A program made the translations under genes and the position numbers. A stretch of 64,000 nucleotides of DNA from Gyromitra esculenta (lineage: Eukaryota; Ascomycota; Pezizomycetes; Pezizales; Discinaceae), in assembly GCA_038503075.1 (NCBI GenBank), contig JBCAML010000017.1:62001-126000 (forward strand), given 5' to 3'. Positions 49,666 through 61,916 of the stretch are shown here, in pieces. Every line of letters starts with the position of its first letter. Position 1 is the stretch's first letter. The notes under the pieces are model-generated. The model was not told the DNA's origin and ran no database searches. It saw nothing but the letters and a program-made list of their open reading frames with translations.

Positions 49666-52600
49666 ATGTCCTCTCGTATGTTCAAGGTACCCGCTTCCTC
49701 TAATCCATTTTTCCATTCTTTGGATCGTTCTCATAGCTCTTCTCCTGATAACTGTTCGGAATCGACCTACTATCAGGGCTGTCTTTCAAAGGAAGATTCT
49801 AAGGGAGTCACCCCTATAGCCCGGAAAGTATCTTCTCTGTGTCCCAACTGCGGCTTCAGATTGGCAAGCACACCCATCCCCATTATTCTAGGACGCCGGG
49901 TTTCATCTCAGCCTAGATTACCACTCCCATTAGGGATAAATCCAACCCTCCTCTTGGATAGTTCACCTACCCCGCAAATCCTACTGTCAGAGAATAACAC
50001 AGTCGTCTATGCCAACAGGTCTGCGACACGGCTTCTCGGACGTATTGCCATTGATGACCCAGTGATTTCTCCGCCATCAAGTCCCTCGAGAAGAGGGAGG
50101 AAAGAATCGTCATGGGCATCGGCAGACTCTCGATATATGACCGCAAATCTAAATCACAACACGGAGATTGAAGGTTTGCATATGAGCGATCTCTCAATTG
50201 AGTTGGCTCGAGTCGACATGAGGAAATGGATTACACTGGACCAACTCCTCAAAAATGTCAAGAAAACTATGCAAACTCAGCATGAGCAGGATGCTTATGG
50301 TTTCGATGCTGGTGCATACGCTGACTTCTATGATACCGGCAAAAAGGACGATGCAGGGGATCTACGAAAGGAGACGATTGCTGTGATCATCACGAAAAGA
50401 GATGGAGAGCTTCTTGGTGCATCATTATATCTATCTATAGTTGAGTCTAGCGTCGTAAATTCGAAAAGTCTTTTGGCTCTATCAATTGTTCCTAATTCGG
50501 ATGATGTTGATGCCGGATTTAATCCTAAAATCGGGAGAAACCTCTCTCAGAAAACAGGGGTTCGATCAAAAGACGCTGCAGCCCGAACTACTGGAGCAGA
50601 AATAGTTGAAAGAACAGCTAAGCTGAAAGACATGATTTTGGATGAGATGGAGTTCTCATTTACATGCATCACTGTGGATGGAGATATTGTGATCACAAAC
50701 AAGGCATGTCGAAAACTATTGGGAGATGAAGTTTTGAAGTCGCCTGTTGGGTATGTTATTCCTTCAATTCCCTGTTAGTGGGGTTTCTGAAGTTGAGATT
50801 TTAAATTAGTACTAACATTCATGTCTAGTGAGGGGTATGACTGGCTTTCCCGACTTGATATATGGCGTCCTGATTTCTCTGAGCGCCTACCTTTTGCAGA
50901 GTGGAGTATAAATAAAATTTTCACAACAAAGAAGTCGACAAGTTCCACAGTAGGGCTGTGGCAAGGTGATAAGAAACGTGTATTTGATCTTAAGGGCACT
51001 CCACTATGGGAAGATCCAGAGAAAGAAGAGGGTTTACTCGCTGGTCTCACAGTTGTGGTGGAACAAACGGAAAGAGAAAACAGAGAGCGGGAGATTCTAA
51101 GAAGTGGAGAAGTGAGAAAGACATTCTTGGTGAACCTATCCAGAGGGCTGAAAACGTAAGTCTGAGTATCCATTAGTCCATCGCTAGAGGATAAATATCT
51201 GTTTGGAGGTATTCTTGACGGCTCAAGATAACAATTTCTGTGCTAAGCTAGACCAGCCGCTGGTGTGGTAGCTCTCTTAGAGCTCTTGTATGAGATACAA
51301 ACTGGGAAGGAGCAGAGAACCATTCTTCAGCAGATTTTCAGCAGTGTTAATAGTCTCCGTACGTATCACGTTAACCTAAAATTATCCTTTGCACATAACT
51401 GCTTCCTAAGGAGATGTATTAATATTTTTAGTTTTTGTGATAAACGACTTGATTGACTTCAACAAGATCGAAGCTGACGATCTTGGGACGGAGAAAAATA
51501 TTTTCGTTCTCCAATACCTTGTTGAGGATGTTGAAACGTTGTTCCGGCAAAGTATGGCAAAAGAAAACGTTGAGTTTTTTGTTGATACGACGAAGGTTAT
51601 CAAAGGTGCTTTCGGAGATGGCACAAGATTGCTACTTGAAGGTGATGAAGGTAAGATCCGGAGAGTCGTTATAAATTTACTAGCAAATGTTAGTGGGCAA
51701 CATCCGCATCTGCAAATCTTCCTGGTTCGATGCTGAAATTTGCTTTAGGCGTACAAGTTTACTTCCCAAGGAACTGTTACTCTTAATGTAATCACCCAGA
51801 AGATTCAAAAGAGGTCGGTAGAACTAAAATTTGAGATTAAGGTAAGGAACAGTGTGCTCTATACTAATGGGCTTGAGAAATTCAGCTGATTTTTATAGGA
51901 TACTGGTATTGGAATTTCCGAGGAGCACATGAATCGTCTCTTTCTACCCTTCCAAGAGATCGCGTCAGGCGACATACCTACAGGTTATCATGGAACAGGG
52001 TTTGGTTTGACCATAGCGAAAAGTGTATGCTCTCTGTGGGTTTCTATTGCCAACGCTTGCATTAACACTAAGTGTTGATAGTTTGTTACTCTATTACGGG
52101 GTAACATCGGATGCGAATCGGTCACAGATAAAGGTTCCACTTTTTGGTTTTCTCTCCCATGTGCACGGCCGCCGAGCGATGTGCAAGTAACAATACCGCG
52201 TAAAGAAGACTCCTTGTCGCATAATATGGGTGTCGTTTTGCGTATTGGAGATTTAGAATCGGCTATTAAGGAGGATCATAGGAAAAAAGCCAAGGTCTCG
52301 CTTGAAGGAACCAATGTACTGGTTGTGGAAGACAACTGGTCACATCAGGTTGTGATGAAAAAGAGGCTAGAGAAGATGGGATGCAATGTGCAAGTTGCAG
52401 TAAACGGACAGAATGCGATTTCCAGAATGAAGAAGGGAGAAATTAAGGCAGATATTATTTTCATGGATCTGCAGATGCCATTGTTGGTTCGTCCCCAGTA
52501 CCTCTTCATTCTCAGCGCGATTAACTACAAATTCTAAACGATACACGATCTACTAACTTGTATATCAGGACGGCTACGAAACCACTGCTGCGATCCGGGA

Positions 52601-52859
52601 AGCTAGTGAAGCAGGGCTTGTCCCATATAAGGATGTTCCTATCGTTGCTGTTACTGCAACAGAGATGGTGGGAGATCGTGACAGGGCTAAGGAAGTTGGT
52701 ATGAATGATTTTACCTTGAAGCCGCTACATAACGAGGCTTTGAAACAGATCTTGGAAACTCTTCTTGATCCTGAGGCAGTAAAGAAAGATTTCTGCAGGG
52801 ACTGTCTCGTGCAATCATTCACTCCACGCACAAGTCCGCAGATAATCTCATATACTTAA
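49666..52859 (+). CDS. Hybrid histidine kinase with degenerate H-box
   Basis: Exons 49666-50750, 50829-51155, 51252-51358, 51432-51688, 51749-51841, 51899-52024, 52082-52486 and 52569-52859 give 896 residues. Order: Ser-rich N-terminus with a CPNC pair (59-62), PAS-like region (about 90-265), second PAS-like region (about 325-450), a HisKA-like helix, HATPase and receiver. The H-box reads FLVNLSRGLKTP: Arg467 stands where family members have the phosphorylated His (SHELRTP type). The ATPase keeps the N box (INLLANAYKFT), G1 (DTGIGI), F (FLPFQE) and G2 (GTGFGL). The receiver is complete: acidic pair Glu748/Asp749, Asp794 in FMDLQMP, Thr829, Lys851. No membrane span is seen, so it is probably cytosolic. 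It may signal without His autophosphorylation, through a partner kinase, or be a decoy. Confidence 0.9.
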
Positions 52860-53612
52860 CTAGAGGTTTAAGAACCCATGATGGGTATCATTGCTGGGAG
52901 GAAGAGTGAGGAGTGAGCTTAAACTCTTTCGATGCTGACCTACTGAGGTCCCAGTGCAAGGTTGATAGACCCAAACCACGAGCGCGGAAGGGTCTACTTA
53001 AAAGGGCTGTAGTATATTGCAGGGAAGTCATGCGACGCTCCGGAGAAGGCAGACTGAGAATGGAAGAGTTCTCGGGGCCTAGACCTGTAGAGTATTAATG
53101 ACAACTTGGGTCTTATGGGGTCAAGAAACTTGTAGAATGCTGCTTTCGATTGCTGTAAGAGTAGCTTGCGAGTGTTTTCAGTCAAATAGCCGAGTGACAG
53201 CACATGAGATTAATAAATCACTAGTATACCGGGCGAATGTTCTTTGAGGTGTCCTAGCATTCTTGAATCAATAGAAAACGAGCTCCACAAGCTACAATAA
53301 AACATTAAATCCGAGATGAATTTCTTGGGCTGCTGCGTGTACATGCATATTTATAACCATTTCTAATTAGGCTTGGACTGGCTTTTTAAATAAAGATACA
53401 TGTATCCTCCAAGTGGCCGGCCGTGAAATAACCGAACATTGTTGTTTTTTCTGGTTACTTAAATTTTACAAGATTATAAGAGTCGTAATAGGTTCATGAC
53501 GGAAGTTTGTATAGTAGAAAGAAAACCCTCAATCCTCAAAAAACAATGCACGCAATCGCTTACAAAACCAATCTTTCTTGGGGCTATCGCCGCCCTTTCT
53601 GCATCCCCCATC
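52860..53612. other. Convergent 3' flanks
   Basis: Between two converging genes. No open frame of note and no repeat seen. Confidence 0.5.
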
Positions 53613-54453
53613 TCAATCCAAAGGAGCAGGATCGTTGATAACTTGAATAATCCGCGCGTCCGCAAGCGTGGTAGAGTTTAAACTCGAAGAACTCAGAGCA
53701 GCCTGACTTGTGAACTTCAGGTTATTCGGAACAGATCCCGGCAGTTCGTGGGCAGTTTCATACTGAGGTAACGAGGGTTCTAGTGGCGACGAGAACAGAG
53801 GTTTAAATGGGACGAGAACCTTGGACGATTTCCCCTTGGCTTGCTTCACAAACGTCTCGAGCTTTTTCCTGTCTGGTGGTGCGAGAAAAACAGTGTAAAT
53901 ATTTAGTAGGGTTGGAGGTTTGAGGGTTGAAAGGCAATACATAGACTGGGATCAGTACCTTGTGCAGACCAAAGTGTAAGTTCCATGACATCGCCGCCAC
54001 CGGAATCGTAGCTGTCGCTGTCTGTACTGTCGCGTCTGAAGCCGATGCAGCCGGGTTGGTTCCGGATACGGATTCCTTCGAATCGACATGAAAATGAGTT
54101 TGTTTCCTACTTGCTTATATTAGGGTTTTATATTCTTAGGAGTTGGTTAGGTAGCTACGAGTGAATATACCTCGTCTAGTATAAGGTATGTTGCACGATT
54201 GACTAGAATAGTTAGCTTTTTTTTTGTGTGTTGTTTTGGGGAGGGCGAATGTACCGTAGACTATAGCGCCGAACTTCTCTTCCCTTGGGTTTACTTTGGA
54301 TCTAGGCATGTGTCGTGTTAGAAGCATTTTCTGGTGCCCCTCTGGCGTTCGCAATAGATGCAGAAACATCGTATCTCGACCGCCTTCTATTCGCTGTGCG
54401 CCGTGTGTCTGGCTTAGTGTTCGAGAGGTTGGGTTGTATTCGAATAGCTTCAT
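53613..54453 (-). CDS. Hypothetical protein, 212 aa
   Basis: Not recognised. Exons 54453-54255, 54202-54171, 54106-53959 and 53872-53613 join to 639 nt in frame, giving 212 residues. All donors are GT (GTACAT, GTATAT, GTACTG) and all acceptors AG. The N-terminus MKLFEYNPTSRTLSQ leads into a region of alternating hydrophobic residues (IVYVNRATYLILDEE) and a Ser/Asp/Gly loop (DSTDSDSYDSGGGD) before MELTLWSAQDRKKLETF. This beta-strand, loop, strand, helix course resembles a small PH-like or similar beta fold, but that is only an impression. The tail is Ser/Pro-rich. No signal peptide or membrane span. It lies 176 bases downstream of another small gene on the same strand. Confidence 0.66.
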
Positions 54454-54629
54454 TTGGTGTACTTCTCTTTATGTCCTGTTAGAATATATGCATAGAGATC
54501 GAGAGCTTGGCTGTTTCAACTAACACTGAAGCTGTAATATTCATGCGAAGCAAAGAATGTGCAAACTCTTGCGCCTCTGGTGGAAGCCGTTAGCTGTAGC
54601 TACTAAGAAGGGGCTTCTAATCCACTGCC

Positions 54630-55190
54630 TCAATTACCTCGCCGAGTCGCAAACTTGTAGTTCTTGTGTTTTTTCTCCAGAATCTTCCTGCGGTTATCGC
54701 TCAGTGGGATCTGCGCTACTTCCAGCGGTGGCAGAGTGATAACCGTACGGCCCAGACCGTGGATAGAGATTACTTCCGGTTCATCAGGACTGACGAATAA
54801 AGTAAACCCAGGCAACACTATACAATTCGCCTCAATTTGTTAGCGCTCGCAAGTGTCGCAAAATTGATGCCTGCTTGTTCTTGTCCGAAAATTTAATACC
54901 TCGCTGGACGATCGTTGCGGTTGCTCCGACTGCGAGACTTTGCACTTTGATCTTGATGTTGATCTCCCCAGATCTGCCTTCGCGAACTGATATTTCTGGT
55001 GGATCCTCGCCCTGCCGGTTCGCGCGCAGACAATCGTAGTTATTGAGAAGAATCCTATTCAAAACATACGTCAGATCATCATGAAAACTGGCTCGCGCGC
55101 GCGCGCCGCTCGAGTCCCTGCCGCTGCTAGCTCTTACCCTTGGAAAAGCTTGCTTTCTGTGGGTTGGCCAAATAACCTCAGTAGCGGCAT
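54630..55190 (-). CDS. Hypothetical protein, 131 aa
   Basis: Not recognised. Exons 55190-55138, 55054-54900 and 54817-54630 total 396 nt in frame and give 131 residues, from MPLLRLFGQPTESKLFQG to a basic end (KKHKNYKFATRRGN). The second intron has a good branch-site sequence (GCTAAC) and continues the strand-rich text VGATATIVQRVLPGFTLFVS. The protein is soluble, without a membrane span or cysteine cluster. The first intron contains a (CG)n run at about 55093-55107. A chance join is made less likely by three exons agreeing in phase and by the protein-like hydrophobic pattern. Together with the next small gene downstream it could form a co-inherited pair; this is inference. Confidence 0.6.
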
Positions 55191-56125
55191 CGCTGTATTT
55201 TTTTCAAGGAATTTAAATTTAGAAACTGTGAGACAGACTTTCATGAAGCCCTTTTTGCGCTGAGCGTGGAAGAAGAGAGAGAGAGAAAGAAAAAAAACTA
55301 TGGCGATAATGTATAGGGAAGAGTTTGCAAAGCTGTTGTAAAATATTCGGTGGTTGGGGAGAACGACTTTGTAATTTCTTTTTTTGGTTTTTTGGTTTTA
55401 ATCGACGATAAGAGAGCCTATCGCGTTGCAGACACGCACCCTGGCACGTTGAACCTGTCGCGTTCCCCCACGTTACACAGGCGCTGGGGTTGTGTCTCAA
55501 CTTTATTGGTTCTGTGGGTCGTGCTTGCGCTTTTTGTGTGGTTACACTTGATGCTGTTACCGCTGAGCGCACTGGATTTCGATCGGTTTGATGAGTAAAC
55601 TGGAACAAAAGTATCGTTTGAATGGTTCGCAGATACTTGAGAAGAACGCTGGAACGAGTATTTCATGGGTGCCGTTAAACTGCAGCGCTATCTGTATGCA
55701 TGGCGTCTAGACATGCGTCAACTATGAAGAGGAGCCCAAGTAAGTGGAAATGGTGTGGAATGCAGCTTTAATATCGTGAAGTTGGATATATTAAGCAATC
55801 GTGTCTACGAACGCATATGAGAGTCGAAGAGGGATAAACTTCGGAGCAGTTCTTGGTGACTGTTCTAAAGTGAAAAGTCCCCTGGGTAAAGATATGTCTA
55901 TTAGCTCCGGTCCTTCTCTCATCCAGGAAGAAAGCCACGCTTGGTTTCTGAGAAAACGGTTAGACTATACATTCTCAAGGAATCGTAATGGAATTACGAG
56001 TGACTCTCTATGACCCAACAACAAAAGCACAAAGCTGCGTGTAACTTAGGGAACCCAACCACCAGAACTTGAATGCACTACAGTACACTACAGTGCAAAA
56101 TCCACTATCTCACAACTGATAATGT
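55191..56125. other. Intergenic region
   Basis: Short overlapping frames on both strands (up to 129 codons) with no domain. No gene supported, though an upstream exon of the 131-residue gene cannot be excluded. Confidence 0.4.
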
Positions 56126-57446
56126 CTACCATGCGCTGAGCCCAGGCCACTCTGCCTTCCCTTCTGTCGTCCTCTTTTTCTTCGCATCATCCCCCCAATG
56201 TAGGTTTCTACTGCCATAATCATCATACCCTTGAATTCCGCCCAACGCATCCAAATAACCACTCCGACACTCCCGCTCCAACTTCATATTCAGAATCAAC
56301 TTAATCTCTGGACACCACTTCCAAATCTGTTCCCTGTGTCGGGGATCATCCCACACATCCTCTGGCAAGCGTGTCCCCGACCAGCCCATATGGTATCCCA
56401 TCGGCTCACTGAACCACACCTGTTCAACAGAGAAATGCGACCCCATAGTTGTATTAGCCATACGTGCACCGGGGAGAAGGCCAATACGCTGTATCAGCCA
56501 GAAATCCTCCATCTCCAGCGTGTTCGGGTGGCGATTCTGGAAGTTGAGCACCTGCATTATACGGGATATCCTGCGTAGTGACAAACCGCCATTACCGCCA
56601 AATGGATCCTTTATGTGCCTGACTTGAGTCATAAGCCATCCTTTCCCAACCTCAAAAGAGCCCCCCCCGGAGGGGGTGGGAGGTAGTGTAGTGAAATTAA
56701 ACTCACCAAGGAGCGCCAACCCAATCGTAGTGTAGCCACTCGTTCAGCGAAGCCCTGCTATTCGCACATAGTATGCTGTCGGTTTGAAATACCAGCACCC
56801 ACTCTACCTGCGGCCGTCTTCGTCTTCGCTTTATCCCATCTGCGCCTTCGTCCAGGCCCTCGGTGGTGTACGGATTTTCCCAGTCCCAGGTGTCTTTCCC
56901 GCCGAGCCAGCGCCAGAACGATAGGCTTGTTAGTGTCTGGCTTAGTGGCTTTTGCCCATTGACCGGAAACTCCGCCGGGAGTTCGCGGAGGTCGAGCTTG
57001 CCGTTGTGTGCTTGCATTTGGATAGGGAGCGAGCTGTTTACGAACGCTATGCTCTTCTCGCTGCCGAGGAATACGAAGCGCCAGTCGGGGGGCACAACCG
57101 AGATCATGTGTAGTAGCAAGGGTGCTAGGTGGGCGATTGGACGGTCTTCGATTAGGAGAGCGACTTTGGAGTCGTTGAAGGGGCGCGGGGGAGGGCGGTT
57201 AGGGTGCAGATCGATTTTGATGACGGGGACGTCGGGGAGAGATATCTTGATGTTTGATACCGGCGGCGAGAATAGAAATAGAAACCAGCTAGGAGTAATT
57301 GGATTAGCTAAATTGGCTCATCTCATATGAGGTTGATAAACATACAGGGCGAATATACTGGATACGCTAAGGATTAGAGTCCTTCGGCCAGTTCGTCGGA
57401 GTGGGATTTGGGAAAGCCAGCCAGAGAAGCTGAGGGCTTCCGCCAT
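56126..57446 (-). CDS. DUF5672 type II membrane protein, glycosyltransferase-like
   Basis: Exons 57446-57346, 57288-56707 and 56618-56126 give 391 residues. A short basic N-terminus (RRTGRR) precedes one hydrophobic span, LILSVSSIFALWFLFLF (about 24-40), as in Golgi type II enzymes. The DUF5672 domain follows (about 85-350). Its blocks include WVLVFQTDSILC, NSRASLNEWLHYDWVGAPW and, after the second intron, GGNGGLSLRRIS. Later blocks are LEMEDFWLIQRI and GYHMGWSGTRLP. These patterns are typical of uncharacterised fungal proteins thought to be glycosyltransferases; donor and acceptor are unknown. The second intron (56619-56706) uses the acceptor that gives GAPWHIKDPFGGNGG; closer acceptors break the frame. 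Confidence 0.9.
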
Positions 57447-59337
57447 TGTAGGCTATTGGGAGACTTTACTGAATACTGGAGATAACTATAAGCCGAACAC
57501 TACGGGCCGGGTCAATAACCTTAGGTTCCTCCAGCAACAAGAATCTCGGGATGCCGAATAATTACGGGCAGCTCTAATACCATGACTCCACGTTGGAGGA
57601 ATGAAGAAGGCGGGGTTTTTTTTTCAAGCAGCCGGAAAAAAAAAGCCTCCTAAAATGACCGTCACAATATTTCGATGGGAAATGACCGCGACTGTGAAAT
57701 AGTCGATATTTAACAAATGGACTGGACCAAGACAAGGACAAAGAACGCCATCAAGGTGTATTCCCGCAAGAGTTAGGTTGAATCCAGCAACTCAATTCTT
57801 GGTATAGCTATTGAGGTTATTTCCGCCCAGCAAACTTACTTTGTGACAAAGAAAATTCCCCAGGTTACACTTGGCGTGCAGCTCTAGACAAAGAGGGCCA
57901 ACAAATATCTAGATTGAGAACGTGCAGACTATATCTCTTGCTTGGCAGAGCCAATTCAGGGCGAGTGTATTCAACTCTTAGGTGTATGTCCTTTCGAAGG
58001 CACTTTAGGGGCGACTCACGGTTATGATCCCACAGCCATAACCGCAGTTACATGTACTCTACATATATTTTTGTTGAGGCATTTGGCTTGCTTTATTCAG
58101 ATGGTAATATCTAACCACACCCACGCAGATCAACGTCATCTCGCAGAGCCTTACCTCGAGTGTGCATTACTTGTGCTACTCGCAACAAAACCCTGCAGCA
58201 GCGTGCGTGCTGCGAGTATCCGGATCACCAAGGCTGTCACGGATGCCAAGTTCAAACAACCCAAGAGACCGTAGATCAGACCTTGGGTCATCCGGCGCGA
58301 ATATTTTATCTTCATGGCGCCATTTGGGTTGGAAACTACTCGTCTCAGGGTGGTATTTGCGAGATTCTGCTCTGGAAGGTCGCGATCGTGCGGATTTTTC
58401 TAGGCAGCTGTCAGCGCCAGATGTCTTGGCTACATGTATCGACAGTATTAATGTATCTAGAAGAGATCTATGGCTGTATGTACTTGGAATTTGTCTTTAA
58501 GCTCTCGTGTAGAAAAACTGGTTCGTTCCTACTTTCTACTTGCGCTGACTCTGACGGTGATGCATAATTCTCGACATTACTGATGTCGGGAACTGCAGCT
58601 ACTCACCAGCCCATCCGGTAATCAAATTCGTGAGCATATCGCAGACTTATAAAACTCGTATTTTGGCTGTAAAAAGTGCAAAGTGAAACGTTCCAAGAAA
58701 TACCGAGAATGTGATTAAATGTACGCAATACCCATCAGCACCTTTTCTGTGTTTTGGAGCTGGTTCTAGGAGGGTTCCCATAAGTGCCGCCACTGTTAGG
58801 TTTTCGGTCGTAGGGGCGTTAGCTGGGGCGTAATTAAAGGTTTCGGGGAGAGGACGATGACGTGTATGAGGTAACAGATCATTCACAAGTTTATCTCTAA
58901 GATGGTGGTACTTGATATCTTGGGGAGTCATTTCACCGTTAATCAGTCGCTCTAATAATCTTTTGTGCTACTAAAGTACTACATTATAGTTTTGGGCTGG
59001 CATCTAGAAAAGCTGTATTCTATCTTTTTTCTGTGGTTTGGGTTTTGCGGGTACAAGGAGTAAGATCTCCTGCCACTAGGTGAGACAAAATACCTTCGAT
59101 TTAAAGTATTCCGAGTTCTTAATTATAACCTAAGTATTAGAAGACCAGTATGAAAAGGGAACTTATTATAACGCAATATTTAATTCATTGCTAAACCTGC
59201 GCCGCAGCTTTGTATCGAATCCAAACCAATGTTCCTCCTCACAACTATCACATTACCAAAACACAAGCATCAATTTCATCGCACACACACTAGATTCCAA
59301 AATTGCGTGCCATTAAAAACCGACATCAACTCTCAAC
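57447..59337. other. Intergenic region with a possible zinc-cluster relic
   Basis: Mostly non-coding. At 58654-58716 (plus) a short frame reads FGCKKCKVKRSKKYRECD and then stops. It resembles the start of a Zn2Cys6 DNA-binding domain, but nothing recognisable follows. A 94-codon minus-strand frame (58647-58931) overlaps it without a domain. Confidence 0.35.
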
Positions 59338-61916
59338 TCACATATCAAACTCTTCAAAACTAAGCTTGCTATAGTCCATATCATCACCGCGCCATCTCCC
59401 TAGCGCCATAATAGCGGTCGCATGCCAAATAGCCCTTGAGGTCTTCACTATAAATTCCTCAGCAGTCTTTATATCTCCCACCATCACTGCCTCTGTAATT
59501 CCCGGAAACGTGGCCGGCGCATAGCCAGTGTCCAAGCCGGGAGCATATATCACTAATTCAGCCTGTCAGTATTTGATCGGGAATGATGGGGACGGCTGTA
59601 AGTAAACATACAGTGCTTATAGAACTCTCTCCCGGGCAAGCCCCCCTGACTCACAAATCCTCTCTCAAACAACTTTAACCTACTGTTGACCATCCTCAAC
59701 TTTGCTTGAGTATGAGGAGTAGGATGCTTGACCGTATTATCGGCAAAGTGCATGAGCGCATCAGCAATTTTTCCAAATCCTTTAATCGCATGGCGCACGG
59801 GCTCTAGCTCTAGCTCTAAACCAGAAGCTTCGACAGTCTTGTTCAGTTCTTGATAGTACCACCAGAGAGAATGGGTATATGTCGTGACGTTCAATGGAAG
59901 AAGCGGCCTCTCAGCAAGATTCAATGCAAGAACTCCTAGGAATTGGCCAGCAGCTACATGATGGTTCCATGTAGGGTCTCCATAGGTAGACATCCAGTGG
60001 TAGGAATCGTAGTTGGAATGATAGTGATATACAGGGTCACCTTTGCCAGGCCCAAAGCCCATATCGATCTGCGCTGTCGTTAAAACCGCCATCTTCAGAT
60101 GAAGGAAATTGCTCTTACAGATGCGATACCCGAATGAACAAATGCAGTATAATCACTTCCACTGCCTAATACTTCGACGTATCGTTTGTTAGGGGAGTAG
60201 CGATTTGCCCAGTCATCATAGAGAGACTTGGAACTATTGTTCGGTGCAGGAATCTTTTTCATGACCTCCTGGATGATATCATGCAACTCCGGAACCCCGC
60301 CAATCATAAAATTAGACCCAGAGACGGCGACATCAACATTTAAATACGCAACTACGTTCGGGACTGCCCATGTCACATACTCCTCAAACCATTCAGTTGA
60401 CCCGACAAGACCTAGATTCGTTAGTAAGATAGATAACCCTATAAGTCACTATAAATGGGAAATTCTCACCGTATTCCTCGGCATCCCAGGAAGCAAAAAC
60501 ACTACGTATCAGGTTAAACCTTTTTCCCTCCTTTAACAGAAAGATCAATGGCAGCACTTACATTGTTCTCAATGGCTTCCATCCTGTCTTCGCCAGTTTT
60601 CCGAAGGCCCTCGCAAGCTCTATCAACACCGCAGATCCAGAGTTTGGGTCGGAAGCACCACCGACTATCCAGGCGTCTCTATGATTCCCGATAATAATAA
60701 CCTCGTTCTCAATAGTTCCATTTATTATCCCAATAGTGTTCCAGATATCCGTGATTTCATCGTCCATAACGTTATCCATGTTAAGCACTGCGTGCGGTGC
60801 GGGGCCCGTTGAGTAAGAAACATCTTTCAAACCGCCAACCCAATGGGTAACATTGACATCTTCTGCAGAAGCCCCCTTGCCATTGAGGGCTTTAAGTAAT
60901 GGTAGAGCATCTACGAAAGATATGGGAAACGATGGGATGTGTGGCGTCACATCTCTCGTGTCCTGTCGAGGAACACCAGGCTTTGATGGGTAACCAGGGG
61001 TTGTCTATCCCTAGTTAGCAAACATTGGAAAAAAAAACTAGGAACTCCAGGATAACTAACTGGATCACCGGGATAGATGCTTAAAAACTGCACCGATCCT
61101 CTTTGCACGGAGGACGGATTTCGAGCCGGGCCGTCTGGATAAGGTGCATATCCATTCTCTTCACGCATAGTCCCATCATCGCCGGGATCGGTATAAATAA
61201 CAACCCCGACCATGCCGAAATCTTGGGCATTCCTGACTTTGAGGCCTCTGAAAAGGCTACCGTATTTCGCTAACGCGATCTTACCCTTGAGGGGAACACC
61301 AAGCTCCACCAACCTCTCAAAGTCGGTTCTCCGTCCCTGTCTATCGCCAATGTTAGCTATAGAATAATAAAATAAAAGAACAGTTCATGTTCCCACAGAG
61401 AATAGCTTACCCAACGTAAACATATTCAGCTGTAGCATTCCCTGTATGTGAATACCCATGAAACGTTGGAATACGGTCCGGATAACCGGTCGTACTATCC
61501 TCTGGCAAGACATCCTCCTCCAAACTAGCATTGAACTTAGTTCCATCCGGATAAGTCAAGGACAAGTTGTGTGAGACAGGGTAATTCAAAAACACGTTAT
61601 AAGCAACGATGGTAGACGGGATACTGTTCTCGTTGAATTTGTCACGCGTCCATTCTGCTTGGGAGTAGTTCTTGCCCCCCAAGTGCGCGCCATGGGTATA
61701 GTAGTATGACCACTCAGAGATGGAAACATTGCTAATGGATTCGAGGATAACTTTCTCCTTCTGTTCAAGGGAAATTGAACCGCAATGGCCATGGACGCCA
61801 GATGTGAGGTTCCTGTCACGAGGATGGCGAACAGAGTTAAGAAGTGGCCCGGCTAGAGACCAAGCGGCGAGAGTGCCAAGAGTGAGTATAGAAGCTGATT
61901 TCGCAAACAATTTCAT
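59338..61916 (-). CDS. Secreted M28 family glutamate carboxypeptidase (PSMA/folate hydrolase-like)
   Basis: Exons 61916-61411, 61340-61061, 61004-60562, 60501-60470, 60411-60119, 60068-59612 and 59552-59338 give 741 residues. It probably trims C-terminal acidic residues from peptides outside the cell or in the vacuole, by relation to glutamate carboxypeptidase II. A signal peptide is clear (MKLFAKSASILTLGTLAAWS). A PA domain (about 160-330) is followed by the zinc peptidase. Ligands read NHRDAW (His370), SDPNSG (Asp381), WDAEEYG (Glu418 catalytic, Glu419 ligand), LNVD (Asp447) and YHSNYDS (His535), a complete di-zinc site. The transferrin-receptor-like dimerisation domain closes the protein (FYKHLIYAPGLDTGYA). 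Several N-glycosylation sites occur. An in-frame ATG at 61970 would add 18 residues ahead of the signal peptide. Exon 4 is only 32 nt. Confidence 0.93.
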
